Shown piece by piece: positions 35,858 to 45,807 of a DNA stretch of 64,000 bases. Source of the DNA: Lacisediminihabitans changchengi (lineage in GTDB: Bacteria; Actinomycetota; Actinomycetes; Actinomycetales; Microbacteriaceae). Numbering within the stretch: the stretch's first letter is position 1; each line of letters starts with the position of its first letter. The position numbers were made by a program, and so were the translations under genes. The notes below the pieces were generated by a model. It was not told the origin of the DNA. It saw only the letters and a program-made list of their open reading frames with translations, and did not search any database. Where the stretch lies: assembly GCF_016634425.1 (NCBI RefSeq), contig NZ_JAEPES010000003.1, forward strand, positions 496,001-560,000, read 5' to 3'.

Positions 35858-36870
35858 GCGATCATGCGCGATACGGCACGCAGGTACTTCTTGCGATAGC
35901 CCCCGGCGAGCATGTCCTCCGCGAAGACCTGATCGAGCGAGAGGCCGGTGGCGATGATGCGCACCTGAGCGTCGTAGAGCCGGTCGACGAAGGCGACCAG
36001 GCGGAGGGCATCCGTCTGATTGTCAAGCAGGTGCACCCCCTCGAACCCGACCGCCTCCAGCCCATCGATGAGCTTCACATACCGGGACGGGTGAACGGAT
36101 GCCAGGTGCGCGAGCACCCCATCGAACGAGTCGACCGTGACCCCGCCGACCTGGCCCGCGACTGCGGCGGCGAAGGATTCGTCATCCAGTGTCACCGCAT
36201 GACCCTCGAGATCGCGCCGCCGGTAGTCCGTGCCGTCGATCCGCAGCGTGTCGAATCTGGCCGAGAGGGCGTCGATCTCGCGCAGGAAGTCCTGCGCGGC
36301 GAAGCGTCCCTCACCGAGCGCATTCGGCGGGGTATTGGAGGTCGCCGCGATCTTGGACCCGCTGGCGACGAGCTCAGACAGCAGCCGCGACATCAACCGG
36401 GTGTCACCGGGATCGTCGAGTTCGAACTCGTCGATGCAGACGAGCGAAGCTCCCTTCAGCAGCGCGACCGCCTGTTGGTAGCCGAGCGCGCCGACCAGCG
36501 CGGTGTACTCGATGAACGTGCCGAAGTACTTGCGCTCGGGCGCGAGGTGCCAGAGGGCGGCGAGCAGGTGGGTTTTTCCGACTCCGAAGCCACCGTCGAG
36601 ATAGATGCCCGGGAGTGTCTGTGCGGCCTTCTTTCGGGTGAACAGCCCACCCTTCTTGCCTCCGTGCCAGCCGGTCGCGAAAGCGCGGATCGCGGCGATC
36701 GCAGCGCCCTGCGATGGGTAGTCACGGTCGGGACGATAGGTGTCGAGGGTGGCAGTGAGAAACTGCCGCGGCGGCACCAGATGAGCGGCGATCTCCTCGC
36801 CACTGAGCGTGGGCGAGCGGTCGACCAGGCGCTCGGGGGCGCCGGTCTGCTGCGATGTCACGAAAGGCAC
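35842..36870 (-). CDS. zapE: Cell division protein ZapE-like AFG1 ATPase
   Basis: A 342-aa P-loop ATPase. LDGGFGVGKTHLLAALWHL is Walker A, LVCIDEFELDDPGDTRLMSR Walker B with the family's extended motif, and KIAATSNTPPNALGEGRF is the sensor region; all match the AFG1/ZapE family, members of which act at the Z-ring in E. coli. The actinobacterial role is not established. The C-terminus lies in a short tandem duplication. Confidence 0.92.
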   Translation of the reverse strand: MPFVTSQQTGAPERLVDRSPTLSGEEIAAHLVPPRQFLTATLDTYRPDRDYPSQGAAIAAIRAFATGWHGGKKGGLFTRKKAAQTLPGIYLDGGFGVGKTHLLAALWHLAPERKYFGTFIEYTALVGALGYQQAVALLKGASLVCIDEFELDDPGDTRLMSRLLSELVASGSKIAATSNTPPNALGEGRFAAQDFLREIDALSARFDTLRIDGTDYRRRDLEGHAVTLDDESFAAAVAGQVGGVTVDSFDGVLAHLASVHPSRYVKLIDGLEAVGFEGVHLLDNQTDALRLVAFVDRLYDAQVRIIATGLSLDQVFAEDMLAGGYRKKYLRAVSRMIALTSS

Positions 36871-37036
36871 CTTACGGACGTGGATGGGCTATGTGTCGAA
36901 GTCTTGCGGCGACCTTCGGTGAGGCGGCCTCGACGACCGCATTCCCGCGTAGATTTGTTCGGCGGCCTGCTGTCCCAGACTAGCCCGCGCATCCCACACG
37001 ATCGGTCGCCCACTCGGGCGCCAACTGGAGGTACCC

Positions 37037-37939
37037 ATGGCCGTCGAGGTCGACTCTTCACCACGCTTCGCCGAGTTCGCTCACCCCGAACGTCTGGTCA
37101 GCACGCAGTGGCTGGCCGACCACCTCGGCACGCCGGGGCTCGTCGTCGTCGAGTCCGACGAAGACGTGCTGCTCTACGAGACGGGCCACATCCCCGGTGC
37201 CGTCAAGATCGATTGGCACACCGACCTCAACGACCCGGTCGAGCGCGACTACATCGACGGTGAGCAGTTCGCCGCGCTCCTGGGCTCCCGCGGCATCGGC
37301 CGCGACACGACCATCGTCGTCTACGGCGACAAGAACAACTGGTGGGCCGCGTACGCCCTCTGGGTCTTCACCCTGTTCGGCCACCAGGATGTCCGCATCC
37401 TCGACGGCGGCCGGGCCAAGTGGGAGGCCGAAGGCCGCGACTACACGACGGATGCCTCCACTCCCGTCGCCGTCGACTACCCGGTCGTCGAGCGCGACGA
37501 CGCCGACATCCGTGCGTTCAAAGACGACGTGCTTGCCGCTCTCGGCACGGATCCCCTGATCGACGTCCGCTCACCCGAGGAATACAGCGGAGAGCGCACC
37601 ACCGCCCCCGCCTACCCCGACGAGGGTGCGCTGCGCGCCGGCCATATCCCCAGCGCGCAGAACGTTCCGTGGGGCAAGGCTGCCGCCGAAGACGGCACCT
37701 TCCGCTCCCTCGACGAGTTGAACGCGCTCTACCGCGACCAGGCCGGTCTCCACGACGGCGACAGCGTGATCGCCTACTGCCGCATCGGCGAGCGGTCGAG
37801 TCACACCTGGTTTGTGCTCACGCATCTGCTCGGCTTCGACAGCGTGCGCAACTACGACGGCTCATGGACCGAGTGGGGCTCTGCAGTGCGCGTCCCGATC
37901 GTGCGCGGCACCGAGCCCGGCGTGGCCGTCGCTCGCTGA
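37037..37939 (+). CDS. sseA: Thiosulfate sulfurtransferase (two-domain rhodanese)
   Basis: A 300-aa protein with two rhodanese domains: an inactive N-terminal one ([20 protein letters not shown]) and a C-terminal one with the active-site loop [20 protein letters not shown] (catalytic Cys). [13 protein letters not shown] and [14 protein letters not shown] are family signatures. GGAGG sits just before the ATG. It is followed 70 bp later by a sufE-type gene, a pairing seen in many actinobacteria. Confidence 0.95.
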   Translation: MAVEVDSSPRFAEFAHPERLVSTQWLADHLGTPGLVVVESDEDVLLYETGHIPGAVKIDWHTDLNDPVERDYIDGEQFAALLGSRGIGRDTTIVVYGDKNNWWAAYALWVFTLFGHQDVRILDGGRAKWEAEGRDYTTDASTPVAVDYPVVERDDADIRAFKDDVLAALGTDPLIDVRSPEEYSGERTTAPAYPDEGALRAGHIPSAQNVPWGKAAAEDGTFRSLDELNALYRDQAGLHDGDSVIAYCRIGERSSHTWFVLTHLLGFDSVRNYDGSWTEWGSAVRVPIVRGTEPGVAVAR

Positions 37940-38009
37940 CCACGGTTCTCGTGACCACGGTGCCGGGACGGGCAACTGCTCGTCCCGGCGCTGGGATACT
38001 GGAGAGACC

Positions 38010-38480
38010 ATGACTGACGAGCTCCCCGAACCGCAGCTGCCTGAACAGCTCAGCGAGATCCGCACCGACTTCCTCGACCTTCCCGAGAAAGACAGGCTTC
38101 TGCTGTTGTTGGAGTTCGCCAACGAACTCCCCGAGCTGCCGGCGCGCTACTCCGAGCACCCCGATCTGCTCGAGCAGGTCGTCGAATGCCAGTCCCCCGT
38201 CTTCATCTTCGTCGAGGTCGATGATGACAACCGCGTGCATGTCTACGCCACCGCGCCCAAGGAGGCGCCGACCACCCGCGGTTTCGCGTCGATCATCGCG
38301 CAGGGCCTCGGCGGCCTCACCGTCGAGCAGGCTCTCGCCGTTCCCGACGACTTCCCCAACACCATCGGCCTGACCGCTGCCGTCAGCCCGCTGCGCATCC
38401 GGGGCATGACCGCTCTGCTCGCCCGGTCCAAGCGACAGATCCGCGAGAAGAGCGCTCCCTTAACCGAGTCCGGCGCGTGA
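38010..38480 (+). CDS. SufE family Fe-S metabolism protein
   Basis: A 156-aa SufE-like protein. LPEKDRLLLLLEFANELPEL at residues ~24-43 and VVECQSPVFIFVEVDDD contain the conserved core, the latter with the Cys that accepts sulfur in SufE. The ATG at 38010 is preceded by GGAGAG. Next to sseA it probably helps in sulfur transfer. The stop overlaps the start of the next gene as GTGA. Confidence 0.92.
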   Translation: MTDELPEPQLPEQLSEIRTDFLDLPEKDRLLLLLEFANELPELPARYSEHPDLLEQVVECQSPVFIFVEVDDDNRVHVYATAPKEAPTTRGFASIIAQGLGGLTVEQALAVPDDFPNTIGLTAAVSPLRIRGMTALLARSKRQIREKSAPLTESGA

Positions 38481-39184
38481 TCGTTCGGCCGGTCTTCCCC
38501 GAGGTCGGCCCGCCCATCGACCTGGCGACGGATGACGCCCGCTCGCGCCTCGACGCGCTCTACGCCACCCCGAGCACCGAGTGGCTCCGCATCAACCTGG
38601 TTCTGTCGGTCGACGGCAGCGCGGCCGGCAGCGACGGAACCTCCGCATCACTCACGGCGGGTGCCGACCGAAAGGTGCTCGGCGCGATCCGCCGTGCTGC
38701 CGATGTCGTTCTCGTCGGCGCAGAGTCGGTGCGCCGTGAAGGCTACGTGCTGCCGAAAACCGCTCCGCTCGCGATCGTCACCGGCAGCGGAGAGCTGAGC
38801 GGACATGCTCTCGCCGGCGTCGAGCCTGGTCGGCTGCTCGTGCTGTGCCCGGACTCCGCCCGCGATCGAGTCACCGCCGAACTGCCCGCCGCAACGGTGA
38901 TCGTGCTGCCCGAGACGGAAGGGCGGATGGCCGCTGGTGAGATCATCGCCGCCCTGCGTGCCCGCGGGTTTGGATCCATCGTCTGCGAGGGTGGCCCAAG
39001 TCTCGCGGGCACCCTGGTCGACGCGGGACTGGTCGATGAGCTGTGTCTCAGCACGAGTCCGCGGATCGGCGGGCCACAGCATCCGCTGTCCGTCGCCGCC
39101 ACGGAGTTGCGGCTCGAACGCCTCGCCGTCGACGATGCCGGCGTCGTGTTCGCGCGCTGGTCAGTCGCGCGGATCTCCCGTTAG
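38477..39184 (+). CDS. RibD C-terminal domain / pyrimidine reductase-like protein
   Basis: A 235-aa protein of the dihydrofolate reductase-like RibD_C family. INLVLSVDGSAAGSDGTS at the start, DVVLVGAESVRREGY and VCEGGPSLAGTLVDAGLVDE are family motifs for NADPH binding. There is no deaminase domain, so it may not be the riboflavin enzyme itself. GTG start at 38477 overlaps the sufE stop (GTGA). The 3' end overlaps the convergent hydrolase gene by 24 bp. Confidence 0.88.
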   Translation: MIVRPVFPEVGPPIDLATDDARSRLDALYATPSTEWLRINLVLSVDGSAAGSDGTSASLTAGADRKVLGAIRRAADVVLVGAESVRREGYVLPKTAPLAIVTGSGELSGHALAGVEPGRLLVLCPDSARDRVTAELPAATVIVLPETEGRMAAGEIIAALRARGFGSIVCEGGPSLAGTLVDAGLVDELCLSTSPRIGGPQHPLSVAATELRLERLAVDDAGVVFARWSVARISR

Positions 39185-40375
39185 GGGCAGCGCGGCAAGC
39201 CAGTCGCGAATCGCCATCGTCCAGCGCGGGCGGTCGTAGTTCCACAGTTTGCAGTGCGCAGCGCCCGTGAAGGCCTCGAAGTCGACGATGTCGGGCCGCT
39301 CCTCGGCGAGGGCGCGCGACGCGGTGACCGGTACGAAGCCGTCATCCACGCTGTGCATGAGCAGAATCGGCAGGTTCAGCTCCGGCGCGCGCGCGACGAA
39401 GTCGAGCCGTGGCAGGTCGATCGCCCTGCCCTGCCCGGTGAGTCGGCGGCCCCAGGGCTTGCCGATGAGGGCGAGCACCGCCGAACTGATCGGTGTCGGC
39501 AGCCGATTGAGAGTGCCCTGATAGCGCAGCGCGGTGACCCAGTCGATCACGGGAGAGTCCAGCGCGATTCCTCGCACGAGCTCTGCATGCTCGGAGCGCG
39601 TCAGGGCCTGCAGCACCGTCGCGCCGCCCATCGACCAGCCCATCAGCACCAGATCGGTCGCCCCGTGCTCTTTCGCATAGGCCATAGCCGCGTCGATATC
39701 ACGCCATTCGGTATCGCCAAGCCCATAGCGGCGGTCGAGGCTGAAAGGAGCTTCGCCATCGTTGCGGTACGACACCATCAGGGTCGTATAGCCGGCCTCT
39801 CGGAAGATCGGGGTCGCCCGGATGGTCTCGGTGCGACGCACCGCGCGGCCATGCACCTGGATCACCCACGGCATCCGTCCGTCGGCCCGGGGTTCTGCCG
39901 GCGGCACCCGCCACGCGGGGGCCGGTCCGAGTTCGGTCTGCACGGCGACTTCCTCGGTGGGGACCCCCAGCTCGGACGGATGCAGGTAGTACCACCCGGA
40001 CAGCCGAGCTCGCGTCGCCGCCTCCAGGTCGCCGAACGAAACATCGATGAGCGTGCGGGTGACCGCGGTCGGCGTCGCGGCAAGGATCTCGCCCACCCGC
40101 GCGTAGCCCGCATCCCCCGCGAACCACAGGCCGTAGTCGCCGGGCAGCCGCGAATCGACGGTGGACGACAGCACGATCGTCCCGTCGTCGGGGCGCACAG
40201 CGAGGATGCGGATGTTCTCCTCCCGCCGTTTCGGCGGAGTGACGATCGTGCGCGCCACGAAGAGGGTCAGAGCCGCCGCGCCAGCAGTGAGCAGGGTGGC
40301 AAGCGTGCCCGCGGCCACGAGCGAGACACCCCACCATGGGATTCGGCGGGCGGCGTGCCTGCGATGATCTGCCAC
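39161..40375 (-). CDS. Membrane-anchored alpha/beta hydrolase
   Basis: A 404-aa protein with an N-terminal membrane helix (WGVSLVAAGTLATLLTAGAA) and an extracytoplasmic alpha/beta hydrolase domain. LVLMGWSMGGATVLQAL is the nucleophile elbow with Ser, LLMHSVDDGFVPVTASRAL holds the Asp and FTGAAHCKLWN the His. WVIQVHGRAVRRTETIR replaces the usual HGxGG oxyanion segment. The substrate is unknown. Confidence 0.88.
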   Translation of the reverse strand: MADHRRHAARRIPWWGVSLVAAGTLATLLTAGAAALTLFVARTIVTPPKRREENIRILAVRPDDGTIVLSSTVDSRLPGDYGLWFAGDAGYARVGEILAATPTAVTRTLIDVSFGDLEAATRARLSGWYYLHPSELGVPTEEVAVQTELGPAPAWRVPPAEPRADGRMPWVIQVHGRAVRRTETIRATPIFREAGYTTLMVSYRNDGEAPFSLDRRYGLGDTEWRDIDAAMAYAKEHGATDLVLMGWSMGGATVLQALTRSEHAELVRGIALDSPVIDWVTALRYQGTLNRLPTPISSAVLALIGKPWGRRLTGQGRAIDLPRLDFVARAPELNLPILLMHSVDDGFVPVTASRALAEERPDIVDFEAFTGAAHCKLWNYDRPRWTMAIRDWLAALPLTGDPRD

Positions 40376-40385
40376 GAGAGAACTT

Positions 40386-40391
40386 TAGTCT
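40386..40391 (+). promoter_or_regulatory. Candidate -10 for leaderless DUF3000 mRNA
   Basis: TAGTCT lies seven bases upstream of the GTG at 40399, which would put transcription start at or next to the start codon. No ribosome binding site is visible before that GTG. The -35 region is not convincing. Confidence 0.4.
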
Positions 40392-40398
40392 TCGTACC

Positions 40399-40995
40399 GT
40401 GCCCGAAAACCTGGATGGACCGGCGGTACCCGCGGCCTTCGCCGCCGCGTTGGCCGCGGTGCGCAGTGCGACACTGCGACCGGAACTGGTGCTGACGGAG
40501 ATACCGGCCCCGGGGAGCCTCGCACCGTACTCGATCGCCCTGGCCGCGGATGTCACCCCGGCACGACATTCGGAAGACTCCGAGTTGGGCACCGGTCGCT
40601 TCATCCTGCTCTACGACCCTGCCGGTTCGGACGCGTGGGGCGGCCAATTCCGCGTGGTCTGCTTCGCCCAGGCGCCGCTCGAGACCGAGATGGGCCTCGA
40701 CCCTTTTCTTGCCGATGTCACGTGGTCGTGGCTGGTCGATGCGCTCGATGCGCGAGGAGCGAAATACCGGGCTGCGTCGGGCACTGCCACCAAGATCTTG
40801 TCCACCGGATACGGCGAATTGGAGAGCCAGGGCGACGGCGCGCAGATCGAACTCCGGGCATCATGGACCCCGCTCGGCCACGAGGTGACCTCGCATGTGG
40901 AAAGCTGGGGCGAGTTGTTGTGCATGTTGGCGGGCCTTCCGCCGGCTGCTGAAGGAGTGAGTGTGTTGGCTGCCCGTCGAGCTGGACGTGAGTAA
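40399..40995 (+). CDS. DUF3000 family protein
   Basis: A 198-aa actinobacterial protein of unknown function, almost always found upstream of the RNase D gene. Recognisable segments are LRPELVLTEIPAPGSLAPYS near the N-terminus and the C-terminal region with ASWTPLGHEVTSHVESWGEL. The GTG at 40399 (VPENLDGPAVPAAF) is preferred to an in-frame ATG at 40336 lying inside the divergent hydrolase gene. Its stop overlaps the start of the RNase D gene. Confidence 0.88.
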   Translation: MPENLDGPAVPAAFAAALAAVRSATLRPELVLTEIPAPGSLAPYSIALAADVTPARHSEDSELGTGRFILLYDPAGSDAWGGQFRVVCFAQAPLETEMGLDPFLADVTWSWLVDALDARGAKYRAASGTATKILSTGYGELESQGDGAQIELRASWTPLGHEVTSHVESWGELLCMLAGLPPAAEGVSVLAARRAGRE

Positions 40996-42253
40996 TAGCG
41001 AAGAGACCGTGCCCGCGGTCGAACCGGAGGTGGATGTCGCACCGGTTCAGGAGCCGCACGCCGTCGTCTCCGTCATCGATACCCGTGAGGCGTATCTCGC
41101 CGCGGTAGAAGCGATCGCCGCGGGGCACGGGCCGATCGCTATCGACGCGGAGCGAGCATCCGGTTTTCGCTATTCGCAACGCGCGTACCTGATTCAGATC
41201 TTCCGTCGGGGCTCCGGCGTCTTTCTGTTCGACCCGCCAGCGATCGGTGACTTCAGCGACCTCAATGCGCTGATTTCCGACGAGGAGTGGGTGCTGCACG
41301 CCGCCAGCCAAGACCTCGCCTGCCTGCGCGAGGTCGGCCTCGATCCCGAGCGAATCTTCGACACCGAGCTCGGCGCGCGCCTCGCCGGGCTGCCCCGGGT
41401 CGGTCTTGGCACCGTGGTCGAAGAACTTCTCGGCATCCATCTGGCAAAGGAGCACTCCGCCGCCGACTGGTCGACCCGGCCGCTCCCCCAGTCCTGGCTG
41501 GTGTACGCCGCGCTCGATGTCGAGCTGCTCCCCGACCTGCGCGACGCCGTCGGCGCGCTCCTCACCGAGGCTGGCAAGGCCGACATCGCCGAGCAGGAGT
41601 TCTCGGAGGTGCTGCACCGCGAGGCGAAGCCGCCGAAGACGGATGCCTGGCGAAAGCTCTCCGGGCTCCATACGGTTCGTGGGGCGCGCAACCTCGCCGT
41701 CGCCCGCTCGCTCTGGCAGGCGCGCGACGACTACGCCCAAGAGATCGACACCGCGCCCGGTCGGCTCGTGCCTGACTCCTCGCTGGTCGCAGCGGCCAAG
41801 GCGATGCCCGACTCGAAGCATGCTCTCGCCGGCATGCGTGATTTCACCGGGCGGGCCAGCCGTTCAGAACTCAATCGCTGGTGGGCTGCCATCGAAGCCG
41901 GCATGAGCACCGACGACCTGCCCGCACTCCGCGGCCCCGGCGACGCGATGCCGCCACCGCGCGCCTGGTCGGACCGCAACCCGGCCGCCGATAAGCGCCT
42001 GAAGGCCGCTCGCGCCGCGATCACCGACCTGTCGACCGAGTTGACGATTCCGCTCGAGAACCTGTTGACACCGGAGTTGCTGCGTCGGCTGGCCTGGAGC
42101 CCGCCGTCAGATCTCGACGTGGACAGCATCCGTTCCGCCCTCACCGAGCTCGGTGCCCGTCCGTGGCAGGTTGACGCTACCTCACAGGTAATTCACGATG
42201 CCTTTGTCGATGCCAGCCAAATCGAGGAAGAGCCCGGCGAGCCCGTTTCGTAG
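40988..42253 (+). CDS. rnd: Ribonuclease D family 3'-5' exonuclease with HRDC domain
   Basis: A 421-aa RNase D-like protein for 3' maturation of stable RNA. The DEDD exonuclease motifs begin PIAIDAERASGFRYSQRAYL and continue VLHAASQDLACLREVG and the YAALDVELLPDLRDA motif III. The C-terminal half contains an HRDC-type helical region. The GTG at 40988 overlaps the DUF3000 stop; an in-frame ATG at 40961 is possible. Confidence 0.93.
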   Translation: MSNSEETVPAVEPEVDVAPVQEPHAVVSVIDTREAYLAAVEAIAAGHGPIAIDAERASGFRYSQRAYLIQIFRRGSGVFLFDPPAIGDFSDLNALISDEEWVLHAASQDLACLREVGLDPERIFDTELGARLAGLPRVGLGTVVEELLGIHLAKEHSAADWSTRPLPQSWLVYAALDVELLPDLRDAVGALLTEAGKADIAEQEFSEVLHREAKPPKTDAWRKLSGLHTVRGARNLAVARSLWQARDDYAQEIDTAPGRLVPDSSLVAAAKAMPDSKHALAGMRDFTGRASRSELNRWWAAIEAGMSTDDLPALRGPGDAMPPPRAWSDRNPAADKRLKAARAAITDLSTELTIPLENLLTPELLRRLAWSPPSDLDVDSIRSALTELGARPWQVDATSQVIHDAFVDASQIEEEPGEPVS

Positions 42254-42329
42254 GAACAAGCAAACGATTCTCAGGGTTTTTCGCCCAACCATAGGATCGT
42301 CTGCGGTACTCATCGAAAGTGGAGGCATT

Positions 42330-43532
42330 GTGGCCGAGAGACATGAAGTCGTGTTCGTCGACGGGGTACGCACCCCGTTTGGACGCGCCGGCGAAAAAGG
42401 GATGTACTGGAACACCAGGGCCGACGACCTCGTCGTCAAGGCAATGGTCGGACTCCTCGATCGTCACCCCGAACTTCCCCAGGACCGCATCGATGACGTG
42501 GCCATCGCCGCCACCACTCAGCAGGGCGACCAGGGTCTGACGCTCGGCCGCACCGCCGCTCTGCTCGCGGGGCTGCCGAAGTCGGTGCCCGGTTACGCAA
42601 TCGACCGCATGTGTGCTGGCGCGATGACATCGGTCACCACCATCGCCGGGGCCATCGGCTTCGGCGCGTACGACCTCGCCCTCGCCGGCGGGGTCGAGCA
42701 CATGGGCCGCCACCCCATGGGATTCGGCGCCGACCCGAACCCCCGTTTCCTGTCCGAGAAGCTGGTCGGCGAGGAGGCGCTCAACATGGGCTCCACCGCC
42801 GAGCGCATCCACGACCGCTTCCCGCACCTCACCAAGGAACGCGCGGATCACTACGCCCTGCGCAGCCAGCAGAAGGCCGCGGCTGCGTACGACAAGGGCA
42901 AGTTCCAGCCCGACCTCATCCCGGTCGCAACCCGCGGAGAGAACGGATGGGGGCTCGCCACGCGCGACGAAGCCCTCCGCCCCGAGACCACGCTGGAGGG
43001 TCTCGCCGGACTCCGCACGCCGTTTCGCCCGCACGGTCGCGTCACCGCCGGAAACTCGTCTGGGCTCAACGATGGCGCGACCATCAGCCTGCTCGCCAGT
43101 GAGGCGACCGCCAAGGAACTCGGTCTCCCCACCAAGATGAAGCTCGTCAGCTTTGCCTTCGCCGGCGTCGAGCCGGAGATCATGGGCATCGGACCGGTCC
43201 CCTCGACCGAGAAGGCGCTGAAGAAGGCAGGCCTGACGATCGACGACATCGGCCTGTTCGAGTTGAACGAGGCGTTCGCCATCCAGGTTCTGTCGCTGCT
43301 CGACCACTTTGGGATCGACGACGACGACCCCCGGGTCAACCAGTGGGGCGGCGCGATCGCGATCGGACATCCGCTCGCCTCGTCCGGCGTGCGCCTGATG
43401 ATCCAGCTCGCCGCGCAGTTCGCCGAGCGCCCCGACGTGCGCTACGGCCTCACCGCCATGTGCATCGGTCTCGGCCAGGGCGGCTCGGTCATCTGGGAGA
43501 ACCCGTACTTCGACGGAAAGAAGAAGAAGTAG
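42330..43532 (+). CDS. fadA: Acetyl-CoA acyltransferase (thiolase)
   Basis: Thiolytic last step of fatty-acid beta-oxidation. 400 aa; IDRMCAGAMTSVTTIAGA holds the acyl-binding Cys, IGHPLASSGVRL the catalytic His, and AMCIGLGQGGSVIWE the second Cys. Start GTG at 42330 has GGAGG five bases upstream; the longer in-frame extension overlaps the RNase D gene. It abuts the next gene with no gap, forming a fadAB-type operon. Confidence 0.95.
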   Translation: MAERHEVVFVDGVRTPFGRAGEKGMYWNTRADDLVVKAMVGLLDRHPELPQDRIDDVAIAATTQQGDQGLTLGRTAALLAGLPKSVPGYAIDRMCAGAMTSVTTIAGAIGFGAYDLALAGGVEHMGRHPMGFGADPNPRFLSEKLVGEEALNMGSTAERIHDRFPHLTKERADHYALRSQQKAAAAYDKGKFQPDLIPVATRGENGWGLATRDEALRPETTLEGLAGLRTPFRPHGRVTAGNSSGLNDGATISLLASEATAKELGLPTKMKLVSFAFAGVEPEIMGIGPVPSTEKALKKAGLTIDDIGLFELNEAFAIQVLSLLDHFGIDDDDPRVNQWGGAIAIGHPLASSGVRLMIQLAAQFAERPDVRYGLTAMCIGLGQGGSVIWENPYFDGKKKK

Positions 43533-45695
43533 ATGACGATCGAACAGACCGCCGGCCCCTCGTCCAGCCCAGACCTGGACCAGTTCGCCGACCTCAAGAA
43601 CATGTCGGATGACGAGGTCGTCACGCATTCCTACGTGCGAGACATCCCGATCTCGGGTGGCAAGACGCTTGCCCTCGTCACTCTGGACAACGGCCGCGAC
43701 CACACCCGGCCATCCACCCTCGGCCCATTGACGTTGCTCGAGTTCGCCGAGACGCTCGACGGCCTGAAGGAGCGCGCGGCCAAGGGCGAGATCGCCGGCG
43801 TCGCCGTCACCGGTAAGCCGTTCATCCTCGCTGCCGGCGCCGACCTGTCGAAGGTCAGCGAGATCCCGAGCAAAGCGATCGGCAAGCAGATGGCACAGCT
43901 CGGCCACGCCGCCCTCGGCCGCCTGTCGGAGCTCGGTGTGCCGTCGTTCGTGTTCATCAACGGACTCGCGCTCGGCGGCGGCGTGGAGATCGGCCTCAAC
44001 GCCGACTACCGCACCATCGACCGCAACATCCCGGCGCTAGCGTTGCCCGAGGTCTTCCTCGGCATCATCCCGGGCTGGGGTGGAGCGTGGTTGCTGCCGA
44101 ACCTCATCGGTATTGAGAACGCCCTGAAGGTCATCGTCGAGAATCCGCTCAAGAACAACCGCACGCTCAAGGGTCAAGAAGCCTTCGACCTGGGGATCGC
44201 CGATGCGATCTTCGACTCGGTGAGCTTTCTCGAAGACTCGGTGCGCTGGGCCGACGGCGTGATCTCCGGCAGTATCAAGGTCAAGCGCCCGAACGTGCCC
44301 GGCAAGATCGAGCGGGCGGTGAAGTGGGACGTCGCGATCGGCATCGCCACCAAGATGCTGCAGAACCGCATCGGCACCGTCGCGAAGTCGCCGTACAAGG
44401 CACTGGAGCTGCTCAAGGCCGCGAAAAACACCGACAAGAAGACCGGTTTCGCTGCCGAGGACGAGGCGCTGTCTGAGCTGATCTCCGGGGACCAGTTCCA
44501 GGCCAGCATCTACGCCTTCAACCTGGTGCAGAAACGGGCGAAGAAGCCCGCTGGCGCCCCGGACAAGAAGCTCGCCAAGCCGGTAACCAAGGTCGGCGTG
44601 ATCGGTGCGGGCCTCATGGCCAGCCAGTTCGCGCTTCTGTTCGTGCGCCGCCTCAAGGTGCCGGTGGTCATCACCGACCTCGACCAGGCACGCGTCGACA
44701 AGGGGCTCGACTACATCCGCGGCGAGATCGACGCGCTGCTCGGCAAGAAGCGCATCTCCCCCGACGAGGCCAACCGCCTGAAGGCTTTGGTCAGCGGTAC
44801 GACGAACAAGGCTGACTTCGCCGACGCCGACTGGGTGATCGAGGCCGTGTTCGAGGAGCTAGGCGTCAAGCAGGACGTCTTCGCGGACGTCGAGCAGTAC
44901 ATCTCCGCCGAAGCCGTGCTCGCGACGAACACGTCCTCGCTGTCGGTGGAGCAGATCGGCGCGAAGCTCAAGCACCCCGAGCGTCTGGTCGGTTTCCACT
45001 TCTTCAACCCGGTGGCCGTCATGCCGCTGATCGAGGTAGTGAACACGCCGCAGACGGATGAGGCGACCCTCAGCACCGCGATGGTCGTTGCCGCAAAGCT
45101 CTACAAGAACGCGGTCATCACCCGAGATACTCCCGGTTTCGTGGTCAACCGTGTGTTGGCCAAGGTGCTCGGTGAAGCAATGCACGCGGTCGACACCGGC
45201 ACGCCGTTCGAGGTGGTCGAGGAATCGACGAAGCCCTTCGGTCTGCCGATGACGCCGTTCGAACTGCTCGAACTGGTGGGGCTGAAGGTCGGCGCCCACG
45301 TACTCGACACGCATCACGCCGCCTTCCCCGAGCGCTTCTTCGAGAGCGAGAACCTGCACAAGCTGGCCGAGCTCGGTCACATCTTCGAGCGCGACTCGAA
45401 GGGCAAGGTCACCGGTATCGACAAGAAGGCGCGCAAGATCGTCGAGGGTGGCAAGGACCCGATGACGGCGGCCCAGCTGCAGACCCGCATCGAAGACGGT
45501 CTGGCCGACGAGGTGCACCGGATGCTCGAGGACAAGGTCGTCTCGGCCCCCGAAGACATCGACCTCTGCCTCATCCTCGGTGCCGGTTACCCGTTCCAGA
45601 TGGGCGGCGTCACGCCGTACCTCGACCGCGTGGGAGCGTCAGAACGTGTCTTCCACGACACCTTCCACCACCCGGTCATCCGCGGCACCGACTAG
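43533..45695 (+). CDS. fadB: Multifunctional enoyl-CoA hydratase / 3-hydroxyacyl-CoA dehydrogenase
   Basis: A 720-aa two-domain beta-oxidation enzyme. Residues ~1-300 form the crotonase domain (ILAAGADLSKVSEIP oxyanion region, LALGGGVEIGLNADYR). From ~350 comes the dehydrogenase: KVGVIGAGLMASQFALLF is the NAD loop, LATNTSSLSVEQIGAK and LVGFHFFNPVAVMPLIEVV contain the catalytic Ser and His. The ATG directly follows the thiolase stop, so the two enzymes are made together as in a trifunctional complex. Confidence 0.95.
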   Translation: MTIEQTAGPSSSPDLDQFADLKNMSDDEVVTHSYVRDIPISGGKTLALVTLDNGRDHTRPSTLGPLTLLEFAETLDGLKERAAKGEIAGVAVTGKPFILAAGADLSKVSEIPSKAIGKQMAQLGHAALGRLSELGVPSFVFINGLALGGGVEIGLNADYRTIDRNIPALALPEVFLGIIPGWGGAWLLPNLIGIENALKVIVENPLKNNRTLKGQEAFDLGIADAIFDSVSFLEDSVRWADGVISGSIKVKRPNVPGKIERAVKWDVAIGIATKMLQNRIGTVAKSPYKALELLKAAKNTDKKTGFAAEDEALSELISGDQFQASIYAFNLVQKRAKKPAGAPDKKLAKPVTKVGVIGAGLMASQFALLFVRRLKVPVVITDLDQARVDKGLDYIRGEIDALLGKKRISPDEANRLKALVSGTTNKADFADADWVIEAVFEELGVKQDVFADVEQYISAEAVLATNTSSLSVEQIGAKLKHPERLVGFHFFNPVAVMPLIEVVNTPQTDEATLSTAMVVAAKLYKNAVITRDTPGFVVNRVLAKVLGEAMHAVDTGTPFEVVEESTKPFGLPMTPFELLELVGLKVGAHVLDTHHAAFPERFFESENLHKLAELGHIFERDSKGKVTGIDKKARKIVEGGKDPMTAAQLQTRIEDGLADEVHRMLEDKVVSAPEDIDLCLILGAGYPFQMGGVTPYLDRVGASERVFHDTFHHPVIRGTD

Positions 45696-45807
45696 GCACC
45701 GCGTACCACGCACGAACGCCCGCCCGGCACCGCTGGGCGGGCGTTCGTGCGTCTACGGGTTGACCTGCAACGCTGTCACCTCCCGGACGCCGCCACGCTG
45801 TCCCCTT

